NCBI GenBank assembly: GCA_030618925.1
Contig: JAUXCK010000107.1
Coordinates: 1 to 8,165 of the forward strand
Source: Desulfobacteraceae bacterium
GTDB taxonomy: Bacteria > Desulfobacterota > Desulfobacteria > Desulfobacterales > SURF-7
Reading direction: 5' to 3'
DNA: 8,165 bases
Shown here: positions 1-5,670 of the stretch, one piece after another
How positions within the stretch are numbered: the first letter of the stretch is position 1
Layout: each line of letters begins with the position of its first letter
Program-made: the position numbers and the translations under genes
The notes under the pieces: generated by a model
Seen by the model: the letters and a program-made list of their open reading frames with translations, nothing else
The model's database searches: none
What the model was told of the DNA's origin: nothing

Positions 1-1357
1 AATCCCGCCAGTTGACAACCCCGACCAAAAGGTAAGCCACCGCACCGGCCACCGCAATGACCCCGATTCCAAGCCGGACCGGATAGAGTCCCATCTGAAA
101 GAAAGATTTCTCTGTGAACCAGCCAAATACCATAATGACAAAAATAATTAGCGCCAGGATCTGCCCTTTATTCCAACCGCCCATTTTCCCTATTTCGGAT
201 TGCAGATGTTTCATGGCCGGCGCTAAAGAGTTGATTTTAGGCTTGAACCGCCAGTTTACCAGAAACCACCCAATGGGAATCATCACGATCACAAAAGGGA
301 AACAATAGGTGACCCACTGAAAATAGCCGATATCAAAACCAAACATATCGGTCAGATAGGTCATCATGATCACATTTCGCGCACCACCGGACGGGGCTCC
401 GGGGCCTCCCAGGTTACATGCCATTGCAATGGCTATCATCAGCATTTTCCCAAGCTCAGGGTCCTCTGGCACCTCTTTGGACAGGCTGTTCTGATAAAGC
501 AGCATGCCAATGGGAAGAAACATGGCGGCCAGTGCATGATCGGAAATAAATGAAGCAAGCGGTGTAATAATCAGAAAAAAAATGAGTGTTATCCATCTTA
601 TATTTGGAACTGCCAGTTTCTTGAACATCATGAGGCATACCCGCTTGTCCACCCCTGTTTTTACAAATGCAACCGCAAACATGAGGCTCCCCATAATAAA
701 CCAGCAGGCATCACTCCAGTAAAGCATGGCCACATCTTCTCTGCTGGTGACACCGGTAAAAACAAGAATCAAACCGATGCAGAATGCCACACCGGGCAGT
801 GGGATACATTCGGTCAAAAAACAGAAGACCACAAAAACCGCCATGGCAATGGCCACCTTGATGTGCCACGCGCCGGTATCAGCCGCGTTTTTATCTTTTC
901 CGGACAGGTCTTCATATTTAAGGCCGTCACGCCGAAGTTCCATGGCCTTTTTCATGGTCCTGCCGAATACTTCATCAGTGATATTTGCCTCAACATAGGC
1001 ATGCGCCCTGTCAAAATTTATTTGATCTGTCTGAATTTCATATTTTCTGCACCACCTGAAATCCCGTTTTAAAAAACGGCCTTTTGTGAGCGCTCCTATC
1101 CGCATATTCTGCTCCATGATCTGGGCGGTGAGAAGCTGCCACTGTTCCGATTCCGGAAGTTTTGTGTTAAAAAGCGCCTGCGTGATAAAATTAACAACAG
1201 CCTTTGGGCCTACCCTGTATTCCGTGCCCACATCCTTCATTCCGTCAGGCGTGGGTAAAATCAGTATAAGAATAAAAAGCACCACCGGAATGCTGAAAAG
1301 TTTCCAGTCCACATATTTGTCATACCCGGTAGCCTTTCTTATTGTTTCTTTTGTCAT
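1..1357 (-). CDS. SLC13/DASS-family anion permease, N-terminal 452 residues (cut by window edge)
   Basis: The frame is open from the ATG at 1357 to the left edge, so the C-terminal part is missing. A ribosome site (AAAGGATGAAG) lies just upstream of the ATG. A hydrophobic segment at residues 19-36 is followed by a long polar stretch (about 38-163). Membrane segments follow near 166-184, 188-203, 216-233, 254-270, 275-289, 303-315, 346-368, 398-414 and 427-447. Residues 263-289 (PLASFISDHALAAMFLPIG) and 306-331 (NLGGPGAPSGGARN core) match the re-entrant loop and following helix of divalent-anion/sodium symporters. That family imports sulfate or di- and tricarboxylates with sodium at the inner membrane. 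The usual Ser-Asn-Thr signature is Ser-Asp-His here (272-274), so neither substrate nor sodium coupling can be assumed. It lies 46 bases downstream of the receiver-CBS gene and is probably cotranscribed with it. Membership of the broader ion-transporter superfamily is secure; the substrate is not known. Confidence 0.85.
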   Translation of the reverse strand, partial: MTKETIRKATGYDKYVDWKLFSIPVVLFILILILPTPDGMKDVGTEYRVGPKAVVNFITQALFNTKLPESEQWQLLTAQIMEQNMRIGALTKGRFLKRDFRWCRKYEIQTDQINFDRAHAYVEANITDEVFGRTMKKAMELRRDGLKYEDLSGKDKNAADTGAWHIKVAIAMAVFVVFCFLTECIPLPGVAFCIGLILVFTGVTSREDVAMLYWSDACWFIMGSLMFAVAFVKTGVDKRVCLMMFKKLAVPNIRWITLIFFLIITPLASFISDHALAAMFLPIGMLLYQNSLSKEVPEDPELGKMLMIAIAMACNLGGPGAPSGGARNVIMMTYLTDMFGFDIGYFQWVTYCFPFVIVMIPIGWFLVNWRFKPKINSLAPAMKHLQSEIGKMGGWNKGQILALIIFVIMVFGWFTEKSFFQMGLYPVRLGIGVIAVAGAVAYLLVGVVNWRD

Positions 1358-1403
1358 CACTTCATCCTTTCCTGTCTCCCACCAATACAATTATTCAGGG
1401 CAT

Positions 1404-2306
1404 CTATAGAATGATGTTGGCTATTTCAAAAAAAAGTTCCTGTTCCCTCACAACACCCACGACTTTGGCTTTGCGTGTGACGATCACCCGCCTTAAATGA
1501 TTGCGATACATGAGGTCAGCCACTTCCATAAGGTTGGTTTCTTCATCCACGCTCGGCGGAGAATCAGACATGATGGCACCGATTTTTTTGTCAGCCAAAG
1601 CCTTTGTCTGGGCAGTGAAAAGTCCGGTCCAGAACATGGAGGAATACTGTATGCTGTCAGCCATGGAGGGTTTAGGGGCCGACAGGTAATCGGGCCTCAC
1701 TGCTTCAATTAAATCAAGAATGCTCAGAACGCCGGTCAGTCCTTTGTATTGATCAAAAACCAGAAGGGATCGATGACCGGTTTCCATGATCCTCCTGTTG
1801 GAAACAAAACCTTTAAATGACGCCATTAATTTTTCAATCGCTTCCCTGACGGTGTTGTCCACCCTGACGGCGGTATAATCACCGACATGGATCATGATAT
1901 CCCTTGCTTTTTTTTCTTCCCTTCTTTTTCCTTGATGCGCCGACGCGTAGGCGTCATTGATTTTTGTGGCCAGGATATTAATGTGGCATGGCTTGGCAAG
2001 GTAATCAAAGGCTTCTCGAATCAGTGATTCTTTTGCAGAATCCGGCGTACCATGACCGGTCAGCATGATGACCCGGGTTTCGGGGCGGAGTTTTTTGATC
2101 TGAGACAGGGCTTCGTGTCCGTCCATCCCCGGCATTTTGACATCCAGAATCACCACATCATGCGGTTTTTTCTTCAGGATTTCGATTGCCTCTTCACCGC
2201 TGCCGGCAATGGTTGTCTCATACCCCTTTTTTTGAAGCACCTTGGATGTGGTCTCACGAAACCGCTCTTCGTCATCCACCATCAACACCTTTATTTTTTC
2301 CGTCAT
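1404..2306 (-). CDS. Response regulator: receiver domain fused to a CBS-domain pair
   Basis: The protein has 300 residues from the ATG at 2306, preceded by AAAGGAG. A TTG at 2327 would add seven residues but would consume that ribosome site, so the ATG is preferred. Residues 5-120 form a CheY-like receiver with acidic pair D11/D12, phospho-acceptor D55 (ILDVKMPGMDG), T83 and K105 (AKPC). After a charged linker (125-136), residues 137-205 and 240-300 form two CBS motifs; RDIM at 135-138 and GAIM at 243-246 open them in the usual way. CBS pairs bind adenine nucleotides or act as regulatory modules on transporters and enzymes. There is no helix-turn-helix, AAA+ or enzymatic output domain. The upstream kinase is the likely phosphodonor (inference). 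The gene lies 46 bases before the permease start and has its own sigma-54 type promoter. One possible role is to adjust the permease directly in response to phosphorylation and nucleotide state. Confidence 0.9.
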   Translation of the reverse strand: MTEKIKVLMVDDEERFRETTSKVLQKKGYETTIAGSGEEAIEILKKKPHDVVILDVKMPGMDGHEALSQIKKLRPETRVIMLTGHGTPDSAKESLIREAFDYLAKPCHINILATKINDAYASAHQGKRREEKKARDIMIHVGDYTAVRVDNTVREAIEKLMASFKGFVSNRRIMETGHRSLLVFDQYKGLTGVLSILDLIEAVRPDYLSAPKPSMADSIQYSSMFWTGLFTAQTKALADKKIGAIMSDSPPSVDEETNLMEVADLMYRNHLRRVIVTRKAKVVGVVREQELFFEIANIIL

Positions 2307-2391
2307 ATTTTGATAACTCCTTTCCAAAAAACATCTGCCTGTGGAATACCTGTCAGATAAAATTTAAAATACTTCCAAGTTTGATTGAAAA

Positions 2392-2407
2392 AGCAAAATA
2401 TATGCCA
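2392..2407 (-). promoter_or_regulatory. Sigma-54 (-24/-12) promoter for the receiver-CBS/permease unit
   Basis: On the minus strand the site reads TGGCATATATTTTGCT. It carries GG at -25/-24 and GC at -13/-12 with exactly ten bases between them, matching TGGCAC-N5-TTGCW except for one base. The predicted start is near 2381, giving a leader of about 75 bases before the ATG at 2306. It sits in the only large gap of the minus-strand cluster. RpoN promoters need an AAA+ activator, and none is encoded in this window. Confidence 0.7.
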
Positions 2408-2555
2408 GTCAAAAAAAATTCTCTATAAAAATTGTTGCCGGCACCCCCATCCCCTTTTGGCCGGTTGATCGACAGACGATTGCTTCCTACTCGACGGACT
2501 ATTTTCATATGAATTCCCATCCCTCGCTCCGGCGGTGCTTTCATGTGTCAATATT

Positions 2556-2572
2556 TTTTACAACCTGTAAAA
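2556..2572. repeat. Perfect inverted repeat TTTTACA-N3-TGTAAAA
   Basis: The two 7-base arms are separated by three bases, with the centre at 2564. It lies about 183 bases upstream of the start predicted for the sigma-54 promoter, a distance typical of activator (enhancer) sites. It is also about 50 bases past the stop of the receiver gene, so it could instead act as a weak AT-rich hairpin behind that gene. The sequence does not decide between the two. Confidence 0.45.
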
Positions 2573-2620
2573 CCGGAACAAGGGGCTACCAACTGCCGCC
2601 ACGATCTCCCTTTTAAATGA

Positions 2621-3088
2621 TCACGTTTTCCTTTTTTTAGGGGGAAACAAGTCAAAAGCAGCAGATGGTGATTCCACGAGTTTCTGAATCTTTTCCTGAA
2701 TATCCTTTTTTTCGCCCTCATCCTTCTTTTCCCAGGCGCCTTCGATCTTCTCAATCAAATCGTCAATTTCACACGGCTTGGCCAAAAAGTCGTATGCCCC
2801 GATCTTTATTGCTTCAAGGGCAGTATCGATGGAGCCGTGACCGGTCAGGATAAGTGTTTCGGTAAAAAGGCCCAGTTTTTTGATCTCTTTCAGGGTAGTG
2901 ATCCCATCCATACCATTCATCTTCAGGTCAAGTACCACCACGTCAAAGTCCTCTTCCTCAAGGGCATTGATTGCGCTGTCCCCGCTATTCACTGAAGTCA
3001 CCTTATACCCCCTGATGGCCAAGAGTTTAGACATGTTATTGGCAAAAACGACCTCATCATCAACCAATAAAATTTTGCTCCCTATCAT
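2621..3088 (-). CDS. Single-domain response regulator (receiver only)
   Basis: The protein has 155 residues. The ATG at 3088 follows a strong ribosome site (GGAGGAAGG) at the right distance. Residues 4-118 form a receiver domain with D10/D11 in the acidic pocket, phospho-acceptor D54 (VVLDLKMNGMDG), T82 (LTGHG) and K104 (AKPC). The remaining 35 or so residues are a charged helical tail rich in Lys and Glu (120-137) ending in a basic PPKKRKT. There is no DNA-binding or enzymatic domain. The receiver resembles the N-terminal domain of NtrC-type regulators, including the LTGHGSIDTALEAIK stretch, but the sigma-54 activation domain is absent. It starts 36 bases after the kinase stop and is surely cotranscribed with it. 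It could be a phospho-relay intermediate or phosphate sink, in the manner of Spo0F or CheY, or it could act by protein contact. The partner is not visible here. Confidence 0.92.
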   Translation of the reverse strand: MIGSKILLVDDEVVFANNMSKLLAIRGYKVTSVNSGDSAINALEEEDFDVVVLDLKMNGMDGITTLKEIKKLGLFTETLILTGHGSIDTALEAIKIGAYDFLAKPCEIDDLIEKIEGAWEKKDEGEKKDIQEKIQKLVESPSAAFDLFPPKKRKT

Positions 3089-3124
3089 TTTCCTTCCTCC
3101 TCATTAAGGTAGATTGAAACCAAA

Positions 3125-4891
3125 TTAGTCATCTGCCATGTCTTCTTTTAAGTCCGGCGGCGGTTTCAATGGCAGAAACAGTGAAAATTCCGTCCCAACT
3201 CCGACTTCACTCCGGACATCGATATTTCCCCCAAGTTGATTTATGATACTATGACTGATGGAAAGCCCCAATCCGGTTCCTTTCCCCACCGGTTTGGTCG
3301 TAAAAAACGGGTCAAAAATCTTTTCCAGGCCTTTCTCAGAGATACCGGTGCCTGTATCGGCAAATACGATCTTCACACCCTTATTTTTTTCATCAAACCG
3401 GGTAGTGATGCGGATGGAGCCGTATGATTTCCCGTCATGTGCGTCAATGGCGTTTGTAATGAGATTTAAAAACACCTGCTGAAGCTGGGAAGGATCGGAA
3501 AGAATAGAAGGCAAATGATCTTCCAAGTCTGATAAAAATTTAATCCCGCCCGTCCTGGCCTCCCTCTCCATAAGCCCAATAACTTCTTTGATAAATGAAT
3601 TAAGATCAACGTCTTCAACAACCGACCGGGTGCGGCGGGAGAATCGCAACAGGCTCTGGGTGATGTGTTTGCATCTATGAATCTGCGTATCGATCTGATC
3701 CATTGATTCTGTAAGCTGGTTTTTGAATTCAGTATCCTGGATCCGGGTTTTATCCGAAAGATCAAGCAAAATCTGCCGTTCAGTTAAAATGATGGCCAGG
3801 GGGTTATTTATCTCATGGGCAACACCGGATGAAAGCTCTCCGATAGAGGCTAGCTTGCCGGCCTGCATGAGCTGTTTATTTAACTGATCAGATTCAATAT
3901 CCTGTTTTTTAATGACTGAAATCATGTATCTTGCTATCATAACAGCAACGATCAGGATGCTTATGGCACTCAGGTGAAGAAAAATCAGTGTTGCATAATT
4001 GGCATGATTTACATCGCTAAACGCCTCAGCATAATCCTGCTTTACAGTCAAAACCCAACGTGGATTTTTTAGCCAGGTCTGGGCGACAATCTGCTTTGGG
4101 AAGCTCTGTTTTAAACCATCAGGACTCTCATTAAAAAATTTAATCTCAGTCCCTTCATAAATCGGCCCTGTATGAAATGGCGCTTTTTCCATAATTCTTC
4201 CGCTGAAGCGCGGGCTTGTCTGATACTCTCCCTTTGTATTTAAAAGGAAAACTTCACCTGTTTTACCAATCCTGACATTTTCAACAAAAGATCGAAATGC
4301 ATCGGTGTCGATGGTGGCACGCAAAATCCACTTCTTCCCTTTTTCCGCGCGCGTGACAGCAATAATAAAATGCGGCTCACTGCGAAACCCCATAAACATA
4401 TCGCTGATATAAATGTCTTTTTCCATGACTTCCTTGAACCATAAGGTCTGGGAATAATTTCTGCTCATGAGGTCATAGGGACCGATATAGGCCAAATGTC
4501 TACCTGTCTCATCTATTATTCCCAGGTCAACAATAGCCCCGTGGTCCCTGTTTATCATTTTAAATATGTGATTGAGATTGAATGCTTCCTTTAAATCGTC
4601 TTTGGTGTGTGTATTGGCGATTAACCGGAGTTTGGAAGTCCGCTCACTTAAAAACTGTTCAATAATTTTACGATGGTAGTCCACCATGAGTTGAAAGGCG
4701 TTCACCATACGGGATTTCGCAAAATTCGTATAATGAATATTTATGCCCCACCCCACTATAAGCAGGGGCAAAAGCGAACATATCAGCGTCAACAAGATGA
4801 ATTTCCGAAATAACCCGATATAAAGCGCTTTTCCTTTTACGCCGGCTCTTTTTTTAAAATCTTCATCCATAAATTCAACAGGGGTATTCAT
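3125..4891 (-). CDS. Membrane sensor histidine kinase with double-Cache type sensor
   Basis: The protein has 588 residues. A ribosome site (AAAAGGAAA) precedes the ATG at 4891; a second Met at residue 8 is a possible alternative start. Residues 30-50 form the first membrane helix, about 52-298 an extracytoplasmic sensor, and 300-323 the second helix. The sensor resembles a dCache_1 fold, with conserved-looking WFKEVMEKDIYISDMF (151-166) and IIAVTRAEKG (176-185). No HAMP domain separates the second helix from a short coiled coil (330-345). The HisKA H-box (SSGVAHEINNPLA) has phospho-acceptor H359. The ATPase domain shows the N-box (NLITNAIDAH, N480), G1 (DTGTGIS, D512), F-box (FDPFFTTK, 526-533) and G2 (GKGTGLGLS, 536-544). 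The layout (two helices, Cache sensor, no HAMP) is that of DctB-like kinases, which sense small organic acids. A permease substrate is therefore a reasonable but unproven ligand. The next gene, a receiver, is the likely partner. Confidence 0.95.
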   Translation of the reverse strand: MNTPVEFMDEDFKKRAGVKGKALYIGLFRKFILLTLICSLLPLLIVGWGINIHYTNFAKSRMVNAFQLMVDYHRKIIEQFLSERTSKLRLIANTHTKDDLKEAFNLNHIFKMINRDHGAIVDLGIIDETGRHLAYIGPYDLMSRNYSQTLWFKEVMEKDIYISDMFMGFRSEPHFIIAVTRAEKGKKWILRATIDTDAFRSFVENVRIGKTGEVFLLNTKGEYQTSPRFSGRIMEKAPFHTGPIYEGTEIKFFNESPDGLKQSFPKQIVAQTWLKNPRWVLTVKQDYAEAFSDVNHANYATLIFLHLSAISILIVAVMIARYMISVIKKQDIESDQLNKQLMQAGKLASIGELSSGVAHEINNPLAIILTERQILLDLSDKTRIQDTEFKNQLTESMDQIDTQIHRCKHITQSLLRFSRRTRSVVEDVDLNSFIKEVIGLMEREARTGGIKFLSDLEDHLPSILSDPSQLQQVFLNLITNAIDAHDGKSYGSIRITTRFDEKNKGVKIVFADTGTGISEKGLEKIFDPFFTTKPVGKGTGLGLSISHSIINQLGGNIDVRSEVGVGTEFSLFLPLKPPPDLKEDMADD

Positions 4892-4957
4892 TTTAGTGTT
4901 TTTCCTTTTCCCGGGGAGGGCATTCAGAAAAATTCCTCTAGTATAAATCTTAATTTA

Positions 4958-4973
4958 TTCAAAAAACATGCCA
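4958..4973 (-). promoter_or_regulatory. Possible sigma-54-like promoter for the kinase operon
   Basis: The minus strand reads TGGCATGTTTTTTGAA. The GG and the downstream G are spaced as in a -24/-12 promoter, but the -12 C is replaced by A. The predicted start near 4947 would give a leader of about 56 bases. A TATACT at 4945-4940 could instead be a sigma-70 -10 box, but no good -35 hexamer lies 17 bases upstream. Treat it as tentative. Confidence 0.3.
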
Positions 4974-5072
4974 GCGGCTTTTGGGAAATGCATTGTCGGA
5001 GAAACCGGATCTTTTGGCGCAAATATCGGGTTCGCCGGTTCGCTCTGCGGCTGATTTCTTAAAACCCGACAA

Positions 5073-5087
5073 TATGTGCGACACATA
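5073..5087. repeat. Inverted repeat TATGTG-N3-CACATA
   Basis: The 6-base arms are perfect around a 3-base centre. It is the leftmost of three short dyads in the divergent region and could be an operator for a dimeric regulator. Its centre lies about 190 bases upstream of the predicted sigma-54 start at 5271 and about 130 bases upstream of the kinase-side start at 4947. Confidence 0.4.
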
Positions 5088-5103
5088 ACCTTCATCAGGG
5101 GTG

Positions 5104-5119
5104 GGCAATGTAAATTGCC
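5104..5119. repeat. Inverted repeat GGCAAT-N4-ATTGCC
   Basis: The 6-base arms are perfect with a 4-base centre around 5111.5, about 160 bases upstream of the sigma-54 start predicted at 5271. Position and symmetry suit a binding site for a sigma-54 activator. No activator is encoded in the window, so the assignment is inference. Confidence 0.45.
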
Positions 5120-5122
5120 AGA

Positions 5123-5137
5123 GGACAAATAGTGTCC
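5123..5137. repeat. Inverted repeat GGACA-N5-TGTCC
   Basis: The 5-base arms are perfect around five bases, with the centre at 5130. It is 18 to 19 bases, roughly two helical turns, from the centre of the neighbouring GGCAAT dyad, though the sequence is different. It may be a second regulator site about 140 bases upstream of the predicted sigma-54 start. Confidence 0.4.
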
Positions 5138-5220
5138 ATTAAAAGTTTCGATTTTAACAAAAAGTCTTCACCTTTTCCCTGGCTTGAGAATGAGGACATA
5201 TAAATTTTAAAGTGACGCTT

Positions 5221-5229
5221 TGATATAAT
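5221..5229 (+). promoter_or_regulatory. Extended -10 sigma-70 promoter
   Basis: TGATATAAT combines a perfect TATAAT (5224-5229) with the TGN extension. No TTGACA-like hexamer lies 17 bases upstream, which extended -10 promoters do not need. Transcription would begin near 5236, just upstream of the sigma-54 site, and would read into the small ORF and glpD. Confidence 0.45.
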
Positions 5230-5244
5230 ACGCTTTATGTGTTC

Positions 5245-5260
5245 TGGCACAATTCCTGCT
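5245..5260 (+). promoter_or_regulatory. Sigma-54 (-24/-12) promoter for the small ORF/glpD unit
   Basis: The site reads TGGCACAATTCCTGCT. The -24 element TGGCAC is perfect, and the GC at -13/-12 is ten bases after the GG. The only departure from TTGCW is the first T, which is C. The predicted start is near 5271, about 107 bases before the small ORF. Upstream dyads at 5104-5137 lie at typical activator distance. Confidence 0.65.
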
Positions 5261-5377
5261 GTATTATTTATGGTGAGGATACGGTAAAACTGATCTTTTT
5301 GCGAAAAGCGACCGGTTTTATCGATTCAGAAATGAAACAAACTTTGAGTACATCAGCTAACCCTGTCAAAGGATATT

Positions 5378-5566
5378 ATGGGAAAATATATTATAAAGAA
5401 TACTGATGATAAAGAGGTCAGTACCGATATCCTGAAATTACATTACGGTATTTTATGGGAGACGATGCTGGACAGGTTGACGCCGCGGCCAGATGGATAT
5501 TTACTGCGTATAAAGCGCAAGGGTAAAAGATATAGAATTTTTCGGGAGCCGTTTGAAGAAAAATAA
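5378..5566 (+). CDS. Small hypothetical protein, 62 residues
   Basis: I do not recognise this protein. The ATG at 5378 has a good ribosome site (AAAGGA) six bases upstream, and the gene follows a sigma-54 type promoter and an extended -10 promoter. Both support a real gene. The product is soluble, with no signal peptide or membrane segment. Its N-terminal half is mixed (TDDKEVSTDILKLHYGILWE), and residues 40-62 are strongly basic with a possible strand pair (YLLRIKRKGKRYRIFREPF), which would suit contact with nucleic acid or an acidic partner. It ends 104 bases before the glycerol-3-phosphate dehydrogenase gene, on the same strand and probably on the same transcript. No function is proposed. 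Confidence 0.6.
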   Translation: MGKYIIKNTDDKEVSTDILKLHYGILWETMLDRLTPRPDGYLLRIKRKGKRYRIFREPFEEK

Positions 5567-5625
5567 GCATGCGGCTCCATGTCCCTATCAAAAAAGTGAA
5601 TCAATTTTTTAAAGAACAGGAAAAA

Positions 5626-5644
5626 TTCAGGCGCTCTTCAGGCG
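5626..5644 (+). repeat. Direct repeat of TTCAGGCG with an 11-base period
   Basis: Two identical 8-base copies (5626-5633 and 5637-5644) lie one helical turn apart, 27 bases upstream of the glpD start. The second copy runs into six T residues. A weak stem (AGGCGC with GCGTTT, including two G-T pairs) followed by T residues could act as an attenuator. Alternatively the copies could be a tandem regulator site. Support is limited to the pattern. Confidence 0.3.
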
Positions 5645-5670
5645 TTTTTTAAGAAAATTGGAAACCGGAT

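Larger units (their letters stand above)
2307..2620. other. Intergenic gap between the two receiver genes
   Basis: This 314-base stretch holds the sigma-54 promoter (2407-2392), the leader of the receiver-CBS gene with its ribosome site (AAAGGAG at 2323-2317) and a palindrome at 2556-2572. A 63-codon frame at 2544-2353 overlaps the promoter, lacks a convincing ribosome site and resembles no protein I know, so it is not called. No GC-rich hairpin with a T-run was found downstream of the receiver gene, so read-through from the kinase operon is possible. Confidence 0.6.
4892..5377. other. Divergent intergenic region with promoters and palindromes
   Basis: This 486-base stretch separates the minus-strand signalling cluster from the plus-strand small ORF/glpD unit. 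No coding frame is convincing. It contains a weak sigma-54-like element facing the kinase gene (4973-4958), three short inverted repeats (5073-5087, 5104-5119, 5123-5137), a rightward extended -10 promoter (5221-5229) and a rightward sigma-54 promoter (5245-5260). An 8-base near-duplicate (GGTTCGCC/GGTTCGCT) occurs around 5029-5044. Confidence 0.7.

Noticed and set aside
114..1409. Several plus-strand frames of 60-107 codons
   Set aside because: They are antisense to the permease, whose frame is open for 452 codons with membrane segments and family motifs.
2306..2327. TTG start at 2327 for the receiver-CBS protein
   Set aside because: The extra residues would be encoded by the ribosome site itself; the ATG at 2306 begins directly before the receiver domain.
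2353..2544. 63-codon minus-strand frame in the gap between the receiver genes
   Set aside because: It overlaps the sigma-54 promoter, has no clear ribosome site and its composition looks like translated non-coding DNA.
2548..2754. 68-codon minus-strand frame rich in Arg and Lys
   Set aside because: It mostly overlaps the receiver gene in another frame; the receiver has clear family motifs and a strong ribosome site.
5003..5040. AACCGG...CCGGTT inverted repeat and neighbouring GGTTCGC repeats
   Set aside because: The arms are short, 26 bases apart and easily formed by chance; no T-run or promoter relation was seen.
5590..5610. AT-rich dyad AAAAAA...TTTTTT as terminator after the small ORF
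   Set aside because: The stem has almost no G-C pairs and a mismatch, so it would be too weak for an intrinsic terminator.
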